Positions 1 through 9,819 of a stretch of DNA of 64,000 bases are shown one piece after another. The stretch is from the NCBI RefSeq assembly GCF_000247645.1, contig NZ_AHWA01000004.1, positions 372,001-436,000 on the forward strand. The letters are read 5' to 3'. Source of the DNA: Salinibacterium sp. PAMC 21357 (GTDB lineage Bacteria > Actinomycetota > Actinomycetes > Actinomycetales > Microbacteriaceae). The notes under the pieces are model-generated. The model saw only the letters and a list, made by a program, of their open reading frames with translations. It was not told where the DNA came from and did not search any database. A program made the position numbers and the translations under genes. Within the stretch, counting starts at the first letter, position 1. Each line of letters opens with the position of its first letter.

Positions 1-121
1 GGAACAACGCTCCATTTTTGCCAAGTCATACCACCATCGTAGCTAGCTCAAGCGACGCAGCACGCGTTCACGGGCTCTCGAATCGATGGGTAGAATACTT
101 TTCACGCAGTGGGGAGGCCAA

Positions 122-928
122 ATGGCACACATCTTGATGCTTAGCTCTGCGCCCAATGCTGATCCATTGCCCGCCCTGGGCTTGCTCAGTCATATGGTCG
201 AAGTGGTCGTTGCTGCGCCCGCAACTCTCGTTGCATCACCAACAACCGACCTCATTATTGTTGACGCCACGACAAACCTTGCCGCGGCCAAAGGTCTCTG
301 CAATGTGCTCTACACGAGCGGCATATCTTGCCCACTCTTCGTGGTCGTGAACGATGGCGGATTCGCTGCGATCAACGACCAATGGCACCTCGACGACCTC
401 CTCGTTGCGGCCGCTGGCCCCGCCGAAGTGGATGCCCGCATTCGTCTGGCCCTGGCTCGCCGCGAAGGTGAGAGTTCGTCATCGAAGATCCGCGCATCCG
501 GAATCGTTATTGACGAAGCTAGCTACTCGGCAAAGGCGAAAGACCGCTCGCTCGACCTCACTTTTAAAGAGTTTGAGCTATTGCGCTTTTTGGCCTCGCA
601 CCCCACCCACGTATTCACTCGCGAGCAGCTACTCAGCGAAGTGTGGGGCTACGACTACTTCGGCGGAACCCGCACCGTTGACGTGCATGTCCGTCGCTTG
701 CGCGCCAAACTCGGCGATCTGGAATCGCTCATTGGAACCGTGCGCAACGTCGGCTACTGCTTCAACATTGCCGAAGAAGTAGAGAAGCCGTCAACAATTT
801 TGACTCAGAACACGGCGACAGCTGCCATCTCGGCCACTCCCGACGCCAATGACTCCGCGAGCGCAGCGGGTACGGCCACGGACACCGCTGACGCCGTCGA
901 TGCCGTGCAGCACTCGCTCGCGGGCTAG
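122..928 (+). CDS. glnR: GlnR-like OmpR-family orphan response regulator
   Basis: This 268-aa transcription factor has a degenerate receiver domain (about residues 1-105) and an OmpR/PhoB winged helix (about 125-215, with [14 protein letters not shown] and [20 protein letters not shown]). In actinobacteria GlnR controls nitrogen assimilation. The receiver matches GlnR rather than a two-component regulator: it keeps motifs such as LSLL/LGLLSH, GLC and [12 protein letters not shown], and no histidine kinase gene is adjacent. The C-terminal tail is Ala/Thr/Asp-rich and low in complexity. I chose ATG 122 over the in-frame ATG 86 because GGGGAGG lies at 111-117, just before it, while 86 has no Shine-Dalgarno. 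It lies about 100 nt upstream of ppk on the same strand. GlnR is my family assignment; an uncharacterised OmpR regulator is the alternative. Confidence 0.8.
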   Translation: MAHILMLSSAPNADPLPALGLLSHMVEVVVAAPATLVASPTTDLIIVDATTNLAAAKGLCNVLYTSGISCPLFVVVNDGGFAAINDQWHLDDLLVAAAGPAEVDARIRLALARREGESSSSKIRASGIVIDEASYSAKAKDRSLDLTFKEFELLRFLASHPTHVFTREQLLSEVWGYDYFGGTRTVDVHVRRLRAKLGDLESLIGTVRNVGYCFNIAEEVEKPSTILTQNTATAAISATPDANDSASAAGTATDTADAVDAVQHSLAG

Positions 929-987
929 CGCACGCCAACCCTCAACAGTCCCGCGGTTTTTTGCTAAACAGCACCATTACCGGGCGA

Positions 988-1009
988 GTTAATCAGTTGT
1001 TCATCACCG
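988..1009 (+). promoter_or_regulatory. Candidate PHO box upstream of ppk
   Basis: Two head-to-tail 11-bp units occur here, GTTAATCAGTT (988-998) and GTTCATCACCG (999-1009), ending 17 nt before the ppk ATG. Actinobacterial PhoP/RegX3-type sites are 11-bp direct repeats built on GTTCACC, so this fits that pattern with mismatches. ppk is a known phosphate-regulon gene in Streptomyces. The assignment to PhoP/RegX3 is inference. The closeness to the start codon suggests either a short leader or a repressing position. Confidence 0.4.
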
Positions 1010-1026
1010 AGTGGCAGGATGATCTA

Positions 1027-3207
1027 ATGGACAACGACAGTGCGATAGCCGATCCCAGCTCCGCAACAGATTCGCTCGACGAATACGACATCGATGAATC
1101 ATCAAGTGTTGACGATGGCACGTTGATCGCCGACCGATACCTCGATCGCGAACTGAGCTGGCTTGCCTTCAACCAGCGAGTGCTCGAATTGGCAGAAGAC
1201 CAGTCATTGCCGCTGCTGGAGCGCGCTAACTTCTTAGCCATTTTCGCCAGCAACCTCGACGAGTTCTTCATGGTGCGGGTCGCCGGCCTCAAGCGCCGAA
1301 TCGTGACCGGGCTCGCTGTGCCCACCAACACTGGCCGTGCGCCCACCGACGTTCTCGACGAACTCAGTGCTGCCGCTCACGCACTTCAGGAACGTCACGC
1401 TGCAGAATTTCGCAACAGCGTAAAGCCGGCGATGGATGCGGAGGGCATTCACATTGAAACGTGGGCCGACCTTGGCCCCGAAGACCGCGAGCGCGTTTAC
1501 GAGATTTTCTCCAACCAGATTTTTCCTGTGCTCATGCCGCTGGCGGTCGACCCCGCACATCCGTTCCCGTACATCTCGGGGCTCTCGCTTAATCTTTCTA
1601 TTCGAGTACGCAATCCCAAAACGAAGAAAGAAGAATTCGCGCGCCTCAAGGTACCGAGCGTTCTACCGCGCTTCATTCAGCTGCCCGACGACGGCACAGA
1701 CCAGTTGCGTTATATCCCGCTCGAAGATTTGATCTCTAACCATCTCGGAGCCCTGTTTCCCGGCATGGAGATCTTGGCGCACCACGAGTTTCGCGTCACG
1801 CGCAACGAAGATGTCAACGTCGACGAAGACGAGTCAGAAAACCTCATCAAGTCGCTCGAGAAGCAGATTCTGAACCGTCGCTTCGGTCCGCCTATCCGGC
1901 TGGAGATCACCGATGACATGGATGACGTCACGCTGGGCCTGCTCGTACGCGAACTGAAGATCACCGAGCAAGAGGTGTATCGCCTACCGGCACCACTCAA
2001 CCTGAGTGGGCTATTTCAGCTCACCCGCATCGATCGCCCGGCGCTCAAGTATCCGCGCCACGTGCCGATCACGAGCCCCAGCCTCATGCCGACCGAGGGC
2101 AACGAACGCGCCGATATTTTTCGCGCGATCGCGCGCAAAGACATTCTGTTGCACCACCCTTATGAGTCGTTCTCTACGAGCGTTCAGTCATTTCTCGAGC
2201 AGGCCGCAGCCGACCCTGACGTATTGGCCATCAAACAGACCCTGTATCGCACTAGCGGTGATAGCCCAATCGTCGAGGCGCTCATCGACGCGGCCGAGGC
2301 CGGCAAGGCAGTGCTCGCTCTCGTAGAGATCAAGGCACGCTTTGATGAGACCGCCAACATCTCCTGGGCTCGCAAACTCGAGAAAGCGGGGGTGCACGTC
2401 GTCTACGGCCTCGTCGGTCTCAAGACGCACTGCAAGCTCGCGCTGGTTGTGCGCCAAGAAGAGGGCAAACTGCGCCACTACGCCCACATCGGCACCGGAA
2501 ACTACAACCCCAAAACCAGCCGGCTCTATGAAGATCTCGGGCTGCTGACCGCCGACGATCAGGTCGGTAAAGACCTGACACGACTGTTCAACGAACTTTC
2601 CGGCTATGCAATCGAAAAGAAGTTCAAACGACTGCTGGTTGCGCCGCGCCATCTCCGCAAGGGCCTCATCAAGCAAATCGAAGCCGAAGCGGCGAGCGCT
2701 CGCGCGGGGTTGCCATCGGGCATCCGAATCAAACTGAATTCCATGGTGGATGAGGCGATCATTGATGCCCTCTACCGGGCAAGCAATGATGGTGTTCCGA
2801 TCGACATTGTGGTGCGCGGCATTTGCTCGTTGCGCCCCGGCGTTGAAGGCCTCAGCGAGAACATTCGGGTGCGGTCGGTGCTGGGGCGCTACCTCGAACA
2901 TTCCCGCGTTTTCTTGTTCCACAATCAAGGTGACCCGCAGGTTTACATCGGCAGTTCCGACATGATGCACCGCAATCTTGAACGCCGCGTCGAAGCTCTC
3001 GTACGCATCGTCGAGCCTGAACACATCGCCGAACTTGAATACATCTTCGACCTTGCCGTCGACGAGACCACCTCGTCGTGGTGGCTCGATTCTGAAGGTA
3101 ATTGGGTGCGCCACGGCCGTTCGGAGTCAGGGGAACCTCTCAACGACCTACAGAATGTTCTTATGAAGCGAATCACGCAACGCAAACGAGGCGGCGTGCG
3201 CCGGTGA
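1027..3207 (+). CDS. ppk: Polyphosphate kinase
   Basis: This cytoplasmic enzyme polymerises the gamma-phosphate of ATP into polyphosphate, reversibly. The 726-aa product has the usual PPK1 order: an N-terminal helical domain ([18 protein letters not shown] and [14 protein letters not shown]), a head domain, and two PLD-like C-terminal domains. The second of these carries [10 protein letters not shown] and HIGTGNYNP, where the His is autophosphorylated in PPK1. An upstream TTG at 961 is in frame, but ATG 1027 follows a purine-rich AGGATGAT stretch and gives a normal-length start, so I prefer it. The N-terminus is acidic and Ser/Asp-rich. Its stop overlaps the next gene's GTG (GTGA), which indicates translational coupling. 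Confidence 0.95.
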   Translation: MDNDSAIADPSSATDSLDEYDIDESSSVDDGTLIADRYLDRELSWLAFNQRVLELAEDQSLPLLERANFLAIFASNLDEFFMVRVAGLKRRIVTGLAVPTNTGRAPTDVLDELSAAAHALQERHAAEFRNSVKPAMDAEGIHIETWADLGPEDRERVYEIFSNQIFPVLMPLAVDPAHPFPYISGLSLNLSIRVRNPKTKKEEFARLKVPSVLPRFIQLPDDGTDQLRYIPLEDLISNHLGALFPGMEILAHHEFRVTRNEDVNVDEDESENLIKSLEKQILNRRFGPPIRLEITDDMDDVTLGLLVRELKITEQEVYRLPAPLNLSGLFQLTRIDRPALKYPRHVPITSPSLMPTEGNERADIFRAIARKDILLHHPYESFSTSVQSFLEQAAADPDVLAIKQTLYRTSGDSPIVEALIDAAEAGKAVLALVEIKARFDETANISWARKLEKAGVHVVYGLVGLKTHCKLALVVRQEEGKLRHYAHIGTGNYNPKTSRLYEDLGLLTADDQVGKDLTRLFNELSGYAIEKKFKRLLVAPRHLRKGLIKQIEAEAASARAGLPSGIRIKLNSMVDEAIIDALYRASNDGVPIDIVVRGICSLRPGVEGLSENIRVRSVLGRYLEHSRVFLFHNQGDPQVYIGSSDMMHRNLERRVEALVRIVEPEHIAELEYIFDLAVDETTSSWWLDSEGNWVRHGRSESGEPLNDLQNVLMKRITQRKRGGVRR

Positions 3208-4142
3208 CCGCGGCGACGACCCCAGTGCTGGCCGCGGGCATTGTCTGCTGGCGAGTAGTCGACGACAAGCCCCGAGTTCTGCTTGTGCACCGCACCGTGC
3301 ACAAAGATGTCTCGCTGCCGAAAGGCAAGGTAGATCCTGGCGAAACGCTGCCCGAGACTGCCGTGCGAGAGATATGGGAAGAGACCGGACTGCGCGTTGA
3401 TCTCGGAGCACCGCTTGGCAAGGTTCACTACGTCTTGGCCAACGGTCGCGACAAGTACGTGCACTACTGGTCGGCTGAAGTAAATGACCACGACCTTGAG
3501 CGCGCTAAGTTCACTCCCAACGACGAAATTTCCTCGCTCGAATGGTTGCCGCTGTCGAAAGCACGCAAAAAGGTCAGCTACCAGCACGACATCGAGATCC
3601 TCGACCGCTTCGCTGCCCTCTACGAAGCCGGAAATGCGCGCACGTTCGCGATGATTGCGGTGCGTCACGGTAAAGCGGTTCCGGGAGAAACCTGGGACGG
3701 CCCCGACGCCACTCGGCCACTGATGCACCGCGGTATTGATCAGGCCGCCATCATCGCCGGCGGCATCGCGGCGTTCGCACCCGAACGCATCCTCAGCAGC
3801 ACCGCAGCCCGCTGTCTTTCGACCATCGCCCCGCTGGCCGAGCGCACAGCGCTCGAGATTAAATCCACCGACGACCTCAGCCAGGATGCTTACGCTGGCA
3901 ACGGCAAAGCTGTTATTGCCCTAGTTGAGAAGCGCCTCAAGAAGCAGAAAACTACCGTTCTCTGCAGCCACGGCCCGGTATTGCCTCAGATTGTCAGCGC
4001 GCTTGCCGACGCCTCCCAGACGAAACCGGATGCTCAGCTGCGCGCTGCCGCCCTGTTGAGCACCGGCGACTTCTCGGTGCTGCACTTCGCCCGAGACACC
4101 AAAAAACCTCGCCTCGTGGCGGTAGAAACCCACCAGCCCTGA
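3204..4142 (+). CDS. Nudix hydrolase fused to histidine phosphatase (MutT1-like)
   Basis: This 312-aa two-domain protein has an N-terminal Nudix domain with a complete Nudix box, [20 protein letters not shown] followed by TGL (about residues 40-62). A C-terminal SixA/phosphoglycerate-mutase-type phosphatase domain follows ([13 protein letters not shown], with the catalytic RHG at about 150). The architecture matches mycobacterial MutT1, which sanitises 8-oxo-dGTP or hydrolyses dinucleoside polyphosphates, and mutT1 also neighbours ppk in mycobacteria. The start is GTG 3204 inside the ppk stop (GTGA overlap). The longer in-frame extension would run deep into ppk. The exact substrate is not visible from the sequence. 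Confidence 0.88.
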   Translation: MTAATTPVLAAGIVCWRVVDDKPRVLLVHRTVHKDVSLPKGKVDPGETLPETAVREIWEETGLRVDLGAPLGKVHYVLANGRDKYVHYWSAEVNDHDLERAKFTPNDEISSLEWLPLSKARKKVSYQHDIEILDRFAALYEAGNARTFAMIAVRHGKAVPGETWDGPDATRPLMHRGIDQAAIIAGGIAAFAPERILSSTAARCLSTIAPLAERTALEIKSTDDLSQDAYAGNGKAVIALVEKRLKKQKTTVLCSHGPVLPQIVSALADASQTKPDAQLRAAALLSTGDFSVLHFARDTKKPRLVAVETHQP

Positions 4143-4186
4143 GCGAAATCGGGCGAAAGTGTGGCCCAATTTGGTGATAGTTGGTC

Positions 4187-5212
4187 ATGAGCAAAACTGC
4201 GTTCGTGCTTGGGACATCCGGTCAGATCGGCGCAGCAGCCATCCCTGCCTTGCTCCGGGACGGGTGGACGGTCCGAGCGGGCTCACGCTCAGCGCACGAC
4301 TGGCCAGACTCCGTGGAAGGCGTGCTCGTCGATCGCGAGATCGACGAATCCTTTCGTGCTGCTCTTGGTCAGGGCGTGGATGTTCTCGTCGACTGCGTGG
4401 CCTACACCGCAGCTCACGCCCGTCAGATCGTGAATTCAGCCGACCGAATCGGCTCTGCCGTCGTCATCTCGAGCATCTCCGTCTATGCGGATGCTCAGGG
4501 ACGCACTCTCGATGAAGCTTCTGACGAGGACAGCTTTCCGCAATTGCCTCTCCCGATCGTAGAAAGCCAAAGGAGAACTCCTGCGGGACCGACGACCTAC
4601 TCAAGCCGCAAAGTCGCCATGGAGGACGTGCTTCTCAACGACGACGTTCGGGTTCCGGTAAGCGTTCTTCGGCCGGGTGCCATTTATGGGCCGGGGAGCG
4701 TTCATCCTCGAGAGCTGTGGTTTATCAAGCGCGCTCTCGATAAACGTCCGGTGCAATTACTGAATTGGGGTGGCCACAGCCAGTTTCATCGGAGTAATAC
4801 CCTCAACATCGCCGAGCTTGTTCGTCTCGCCGCCAGCCGCCCCGGTCGACGCGCACTCCACGCTGTCGACGAACGCGCGCTCACGACTGCAGAAATCGCC
4901 GACATCACCAACGCCTATCTCGATCACCACCCGCTTGAGTTCATGATTCCGGGAGCATCGGAGCTCGGCGATACGCCCTGGTCGGTGCCCAAGCCGATTG
5001 TGGCCAGCACGGCTCATGCAGAAGCTGAACTTGGCTATCGTCCGGTCGCAAGCTACGCCGACACCGTACCGATCATCGTGGACCAGCTTGTTGACGAGCT
5101 CGCACGCGGCGACGTGGCGACCGCGTTTCCGACGTTTGTGCGCGCAAACGGTGAAGCTGCTTTCGATTATGAGGCAGAAGATACTTGGGTCGAATCCCAC
5201 CGCACCGGTTAA
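4187..5212 (+). CDS. NAD(P)-dependent epimerase/dehydratase family protein
   Basis: This 341-aa extended short-chain dehydrogenase/reductase starts with a Rossmann glycine motif (LGTSGQIGAAAIPALL, residues 9-24). A Ser-containing strand (VVISSISVYADA) follows, then a Tyr-Ser-Ser-Arg-Lys sequence (TTYSSRKVAMED) that fits the YxxxK catalytic signature, and a substrate-loop motif, VLRPGAIYGPGSVHPRELW. The true start is probably ATG 4187 rather than TTG 4181. The substrate is unknown; NAD-dependent nucleotide-sugar or isoflavone-reductase-like oxidoreductases share this fold. It sits between the mutT1-like gene and pstS on the same strand, with no obvious link to phosphate. Confidence 0.8.
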   Translation: MSKTAFVLGTSGQIGAAAIPALLRDGWTVRAGSRSAHDWPDSVEGVLVDREIDESFRAALGQGVDVLVDCVAYTAAHARQIVNSADRIGSAVVISSISVYADAQGRTLDEASDEDSFPQLPLPIVESQRRTPAGPTTYSSRKVAMEDVLLNDDVRVPVSVLRPGAIYGPGSVHPRELWFIKRALDKRPVQLLNWGGHSQFHRSNTLNIAELVRLAASRPGRRALHAVDERALTTAEIADITNAYLDHHPLEFMIPGASELGDTPWSVPKPIVASTAHAEAELGYRPVASYADTVPIIVDQLVDELARGDVATAFPTFVRANGEAAFDYEAEDTWVESHRTG

Positions 5213-5267
5213 TTCCCGGTGAATTCGCGAGAGAATGACGTGTACGTCAGTTTCTCGAAGGGACCAA

Positions 5268-6347
5268 GTGAAGTTCACCCGCCTCGGCACCGTCAGCATC
5301 ATCGCGATGACCACAGCACTCACGCTTTCGGCGTGCGTTCCCGCTGCACCTATCGACCCGTCGGAGCTTTCTGGCACCATTATCGGCGCTGGCGCTTCTT
5401 CACAGCAGTCAGCGCAAGAGTCATGGGTTCGCGGTTTTCAGCTTGCCAACGTGCACGCGACGGTGGAATACGACCCCATCGGTTCTGGCGGCGGACGTGA
5501 CACCTTCGTGGGTGGCGGCGCCGTGTTTGCAGCGTCAGACCGTGCATTCACGGTTGAAGAAATTGCCGAAAGCGAGTTCGTTTCGTGCGTTCCCGGCACG
5601 GGCATCCTCGAGATCCCCGCCTACATCTCCCCCATAGCAATCATCTTCAACGTCGACGGCGTTGATTCCCTCGACCTCGACGCCGACACCATCGCCGCAA
5701 TCTTTACGCGCGACATTAACCGCTGGGACGACACTGCAATTGCCGAGCAGAACCCCAACGTTGAGCTGCCAGACCAGCGCATCACTGCCGTGCATCGTGC
5801 AGACGACTCCGGTACCACCGCAAACTTCACGAGCTACCTCGCCGAAGCAGCGCCCGATGCTTGGGATGTCGGATCCATTGAGAAATGGCCCCTTGAATAC
5901 GGCGGAGAAGCCGCACCACAGACATCCGGTGTCGTTGACGCGGTAACGAACGGAACCGGCACGATCGGTTACGCCGATGCCTCTCGCGCAGGCGATCTCG
6001 GCACAGTGGCAGTGAAGGTCGGTGACGAGTACGTCGCATATTCTCCAGAAGCTGCCGCCGCCATCGTCGATGTCTCACCCTTTGGCGACGATCGAGGCGC
6101 GACCGACTTCGCAGTAGAAATCGACCGGGCCTCAACCGCATCCGGTGTCTATCCCGTTGTGCTCATCAGCTACCTCATCGCCTGCAACGAATACGTCTCC
6201 AGCGACAAGGTAGATGTCATCCGGGGCTACCTCGATTACGTGATCAGCCCCGAAGGCCAACAAGCTGCCGCCGACGGCGCAGGCTCCGCCCCCATCTCGC
6301 AACGACTCTTCGAGAAAGCTAACGCCGCAGTCGCGGCAATTAAGTAA
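5268..6347 (+). CDS. pstS: Phosphate ABC transporter substrate-binding lipoprotein (copy 1)
   Basis: This 359-aa phosphate-binding protein has a signal peptide and a lipobox, LTLSAC, placing it on the outer face of the membrane. Phosphate-site motifs are present: GAGASSQQSAQESWV, YDPIGSGGGRDTF and AVHRADDSGTTANFT, the last being the PstS loop that holds phosphate. I prefer GTG 5268, preceded by GAAGGGA, over ATG 5235, because the second copy starts in exactly the same way (GTG-Lys/Asn-Phe). It lies 55 nt after the epimerase and 174 nt before a closely similar second PstS, so this is a tandem duplication. No PHO box is visible directly in front of this copy. Confidence 0.93.
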   Translation: MKFTRLGTVSIIAMTTALTLSACVPAAPIDPSELSGTIIGAGASSQQSAQESWVRGFQLANVHATVEYDPIGSGGGRDTFVGGGAVFAASDRAFTVEEIAESEFVSCVPGTGILEIPAYISPIAIIFNVDGVDSLDLDADTIAAIFTRDINRWDDTAIAEQNPNVELPDQRITAVHRADDSGTTANFTSYLAEAAPDAWDVGSIEKWPLEYGGEAAPQTSGVVDAVTNGTGTIGYADASRAGDLGTVAVKVGDEYVAYSPEAAAAIVDVSPFGDDRGATDFAVEIDRASTASGVYPVVLISYLIACNEYVSSDKVDVIRGYLDYVISPEGQQAAADGAGSAPISQRLFEKANAAVAAIK

Positions 6348-6399
6348 ATACCGCTCTCACTGCTGACGAGTCAGCAACTTTCGAGGTCTTCAGTTTCAT

Positions 6400-6432
6400 G
6401 TTGATACCGCGTTTACCTGCCGTTTACCTAAC
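6400..6432 (+). promoter_or_regulatory. Candidate PHO box upstream of the second pstS
   Basis: Three consecutive 11-bp units are in register: GTTGATACCGC (6400-6410), GTTTACCTGCC (6411-6421) and GTTTACCTAAC (6422-6432). The GTTTACC cores are 11 bp apart, as in actinobacterial PHO boxes bound by PhoP (consensus GTTCACC). They lie about 90 nt before the GTG of pstS copy 2. The regulator is not encoded in this window, so binding by a PhoP/RegX3 homologue is inferred. Confidence 0.6.
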
Positions 6433-6521
6433 AAGGTAATGGTGGTCACTTACGCTGCTTAGGTTTTCTATTTGGGTCGCACCGGCCCACAACCTGAAAT
6501 CAACATTCCGAAGGGAAAACT

Positions 6522-7619
6522 GTGAACTTCAAGCGTCTTGGCACCATCGGTGCCATTGCTATCGCAGGCACCATCCTCCTCTCCTCGTGCGCAGCAGCGA
6601 GCGGCACCGAAGGCGACGGCGAAGCATCTGGTTCAGACCTCACCGGCACCCTTGTTGGCGCCGGCGCATCGTCGCAGCAGTCAGCCCAAGAGGCCTGGGT
6701 TGCTGGATTCCAGACAGCCAACGAGAACGTCACTGTTGAGTACGACCCCATCGGTTCCGGTGGTGGACGCGACACGTTCATCGGTGGCGGTAGCCAGTTC
6801 GCTGGCTCAGACCGTGCATTCAAGAGCGAAGAGATTGACGAAGACAACTTCGCTTCCTGTGTTCCTGGCACCGGCATCCTCGAGATCCCGGCCTACATCT
6901 CCCCCATCGCGATCATCTTCAACATCGACGGAATTGACTCGCTCAACCTCGACGCTGACACGATCGCCGGAATCTTCAACGGCACCATCACGAACTGGAA
7001 CGATGCAGCAATCGTTTCGCAGAACGATGGCGTAGAACTGCCCGACCTCGGCATCACTGCCGTCCACCGCGCAGATGACTCGGGAACGACCGCGAACTTC
7101 ACCGACTACCTGTCGGCCGCAGCTCCCTCGGTCTGGACCGTCGGTTCGATCGAGACCTGGCCAACCGAGTTCGGTGGCGAAGGTGCTCCTCAGACCTCAG
7201 GTCTCGTTGACGCAGTAACCAACGGAACCGGAACCATCGGTTACGCTGACGCATCTCGCGCCGGCGACCTCGGTGTCGTCGCTGTCAAGGTTGGCGACGA
7301 GTACGTTCCGTACTCCCCCGAAGCCGCAGCAGCAATCGTTGACGCTTCGCCCTTCGCAGAAGGTCGCGGCGAGACCGACTTCGCTCTCGAGCTCGACCGC
7401 GCATCCGACGAGTCTGGCGTCTACCCGGTAGTTCTCATCAGCTACCTGATCGCCTGCAACGAATACGCCTCAAGCGAGAACGTTGACTTGGTCAAGGGTT
7501 ACCTCTCCTACATCATCAGCCCCGAGGGCCAGAGCACTGCAGCAGACGCTGCAGGCTCAGCCCCCATCTCCTCGAAGCTTTTCGAGAAGGCACAGGCTGC
7601 GGTAGACGCAATCAAGTAA
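6522..7619 (+). CDS. pstS: Phosphate ABC transporter substrate-binding lipoprotein (copy 2)
   Basis: This 365-aa PstS has signal peptide and lipobox ILLSSC followed by an acidic Gly/Ser linker. It shares long blocks with copy 1, including VEYDPIGSGGGRDTF, CVPGTGILEIPAYISPIAII and AVHRADDSGTTANFT, so both bind phosphate by the same loop. The start GTG 6522 has AAGGG at 6511-6515. This copy, not the first, carries the PHO-box-like repeats, and a strong hairpin lies between it and pstC. It is therefore probably the main phosphate-starvation binding protein, made in excess over the membrane subunits (inference). Confidence 0.94.
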   Translation: MNFKRLGTIGAIAIAGTILLSSCAAASGTEGDGEASGSDLTGTLVGAGASSQQSAQEAWVAGFQTANENVTVEYDPIGSGGGRDTFIGGGSQFAGSDRAFKSEEIDEDNFASCVPGTGILEIPAYISPIAIIFNIDGIDSLNLDADTIAGIFNGTITNWNDAAIVSQNDGVELPDLGITAVHRADDSGTTANFTDYLSAAAPSVWTVGSIETWPTEFGGEGAPQTSGLVDAVTNGTGTIGYADASRAGDLGVVAVKVGDEYVPYSPEAAAAIVDASPFAEGRGETDFALELDRASDESGVYPVVLISYLIACNEYASSENVDLVKGYLSYIISPEGQSTAADAAGSAPISSKLFEKAQAAVDAIK

Positions 7620-7626
7620 CACTCTG

Positions 7627-7672
7627 AGTCTGCTTCGACCCCGTTGCTACCAGCAGCGGGGTCGGGCAGACT
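7627..7672 (+). terminator. Hairpin between pstS copy 2 and pstC, probable attenuator
   Basis: Nested arms AGTCTGC (7627-7633) and CGACCCCG (7636-7643) pair with CGGGGTCG (7657-7664) and GCAGACT (7666-7672), followed by TTTCC. It sits just after the pstS stop and before pstC, which faces the same way. A partial terminator or mRNA-stabilising stem in this position commonly sets a high binding-protein to permease ratio. Confidence 0.6.
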
Positions 7673-7775
7673 TTCCTCTGGGTCGCGATAATCCGCTTCC
7701 CGAAGAACCCGCACTAATCCGCACGATCCAGTCACCACGCACTAAGCCAAGCCAGGGATAAGGGATACTCGAAAC

Positions 7776-8720
7776 ATGACCTCGACCGCGGCCCGCCGTA
7801 TCCGCGCGAAGCAGCGCCCCGGAGACCGCCTCTTCTCGGGGACAGCCCTCGCCGCTGGCGCGCTCATCCTCGCAATCCTCGCCGCCGTCGCTGCCTTCCT
7901 CGTTATTCAAGGAATACCGGGAATCGCTGCTGATCCCGAAAAGACAACCCTCCTTGAGGGAACCAACTTCTGGGCCTACGTTGGCCCGCTCGTCTTCGGT
8001 ACCCTCTGGTCGGCAGCACTCGCGCTGCTCATGGCTGTTCCCATCGCCATCGGCATTGCTCTCTTTATCTCGCACTATGCGCCCCGCCCGCTTGCCGCAA
8101 CACTCGGCTACATCATCGACTTGCTCGCGGCAGTGCCCTCGGTGGTCTTCGGCCTCTGGGGCGGCAACGTACTCGCCGTTGGAGTTCAGCCGTTCTACGC
8201 TTGGCTCGCCGAAAACTTCAGCTGGATTCCCTTCTTCGCTGGCCCCGCCTCAGGCACCGGCCGCACCATCCTCACCGCATCAATCGTGCTCGCCGTCATG
8301 GTGTTGCCGATTATCACCGCCATCTGCCGCGAAGTCTTCTTACAGACGCCAGTGCTTCACGAAGAAGCCGCCCTCGCTCTCGGTGCCACCCGCTGGGAAA
8401 TGATCAAAATTGCGGTGCTGCCGTTTGGCCGCGCTGGCATCGTCTCCGGTGCGATGCTCGGACTCGGCCGCGCGCTCGGCGAGACCATGGCTGTTGCGAT
8501 GGTGCTCTCCGCATCAAACGTGATCACCTTCAACGTGATCAGCTCGACAAACCCGTCCACGATTGCCGCGAACATCGCGCTGAGCTTCCCTGAGGCTTAC
8601 GGCCTCAACGTCAACGTTCTTATCGCAACGGGCCTCATACTCTTCGCCATCACGCTGGTCGTCAATACGATCGCGCGCTACATCGTCAACCGCCGCAAGG
8701 AATTCTCGGGAGCGAACTGA
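7776..8720 (+). CDS. pstC: Phosphate ABC transporter permease PstC
   Basis: This 314-aa inner-membrane subunit of the PstSCAB importer has a short basic N-terminus (ARRIRAKQRPGDR), then about six hydrophobic segments. The permease coupling loop EEAALALGATRWEMI-KIAVLP (about residues 198-218) contains the EAA motif that docks on PstB. The start is ATG 7776. The stop overlaps the pstA start (TGATG at 8718-8722), so the two are coupled. Confidence 0.95.
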   Translation: MTSTAARRIRAKQRPGDRLFSGTALAAGALILAILAAVAAFLVIQGIPGIAADPEKTTLLEGTNFWAYVGPLVFGTLWSAALALLMAVPIAIGIALFISHYAPRPLAATLGYIIDLLAAVPSVVFGLWGGNVLAVGVQPFYAWLAENFSWIPFFAGPASGTGRTILTASIVLAVMVLPIITAICREVFLQTPVLHEEAALALGATRWEMIKIAVLPFGRAGIVSGAMLGLGRALGETMAVAMVLSASNVITFNVISSTNPSTIAANIALSFPEAYGLNVNVLIATGLILFAITLVVNTIARYIVNRRKEFSGAN

Positions 8721-9802
8721 TGACTACGACAACACCAGCGCGCCCCATCGAGAACGCCTACGCCGCAGGTCAACTGCCGCGGTGGGCACCCTTAGTGATG
8801 CTCATCAGCAGCCTCGCCACCTTCGTCATCATCTTCCTGTTCGTTCAGGCAGGTCGACCGGCAAGCGAATTCAACATTGTCGGAGCCGTGCTCTTCGGAG
8901 TCGTGCTCTACGCCGTTGTGCTCACGACCGTCTCACGGCTCGTTGAAGGGCACCGTCGCGCCACAGACCGGCTCGTAACGACCCTCGTTGCCCTCGCCTT
9001 TGTCATCGCGCTGCTGCCACTCGTGTCGCTGCTGTACACGGTTGTCATCAACGGTGCGGCCCGCTTCGACATTGACTTCTTCACGCTCTCCCTACGCAAC
9101 GTCGTCGGCGAAGGCGGCGGTGCGCTCCACGCCATCATCGGAACCCTCGAGATGACCCTCGCAGCAACACTCATCTCAGTGCCCATCGGATTGATGACCT
9201 CGATCTACCTGGTCGAGTACGGTCGCGGTCGTCTCGCTCAAGCAATCACCTTCTTCGTGGATGTTATGACCGGCATTCCCTCGATCGTTGCGGGCCTCTT
9301 CGCCTACTCCCTCATCGTGATGTTCTTCGGCCCTGGCGTACGCGTCGGAATCGCCGGAGCCGTTGCACTTTCCGTGCTCATGATTCCGGTGGTTGTGCGC
9401 TCCAGCGAAGAGATGCTGCGACTGGTACCCAACGAACTGCGCGAGGCCGCGTTTGCCCTCGGAGTGCCCAAGTGGCTGACCGTCACCAAAGTTGTGCTGC
9501 CGACATCCATCGCCGGAATCACCACCGGTGTGATGCTCTCGATCGCCCGTGTGATCGGTGAGACCGCGCCGCTGCTGGTCGCCGCCGGCTTCACCAACAA
9601 CTTCAACTATTCGCTATTCAGCGACCGCATGCAGAGCCTGCCCGTCTTCGTCTACAGCTCCTACATTTCCCAGGGCACCGACGCCCAGGCGTACATCGAT
9701 CGGGCCTGGGCCGGAGCACTCACCCTCATCCTGATCGTCATGGCACTCAATCTCTTGGCACGCATCATCGCCAAGATCTTCGCCCCCAAGACCGGTCGAT
9801 AA
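8720..9802 (+). CDS. pstA: Phosphate ABC transporter permease PstA
   Basis: This 360-aa permease is longer than the roughly 280-300 residues usual for PstA, because it has two extra N-terminal hydrophobic segments (about residues 22-75) before the typical core, as is common in actinobacteria. The EAA loop is [20 protein letters not shown] (about 236-255). Other typical PstA stretches are [15 protein letters not shown] and [17 protein letters not shown]. It partners PstC and PstB; the start overlaps the pstC stop. Confidence 0.95.
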   Translation: MTTTTPARPIENAYAAGQLPRWAPLVMLISSLATFVIIFLFVQAGRPASEFNIVGAVLFGVVLYAVVLTTVSRLVEGHRRATDRLVTTLVALAFVIALLPLVSLLYTVVINGAARFDIDFFTLSLRNVVGEGGGALHAIIGTLEMTLAATLISVPIGLMTSIYLVEYGRGRLAQAITFFVDVMTGIPSIVAGLFAYSLIVMFFGPGVRVGIAGAVALSVLMIPVVVRSSEEMLRLVPNELREAAFALGVPKWLTVTKVVLPTSIAGITTGVMLSIARVIGETAPLLVAAGFTNNFNYSLFSDRMQSLPVFVYSSYISQGTDAQAYIDRAWAGALTLILIVMALNLLARIIAKIFAPKTGR

Positions 9803-9819
9803 CCGAAGGAACCCTATTC

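Noticed and set aside
2188-3114. 308-aa open frame on the minus strand
   Set aside because: It lies entirely within ppk in antisense. The ppk frame carries the catalytic motifs, and the antisense translation has no recognisable domain.
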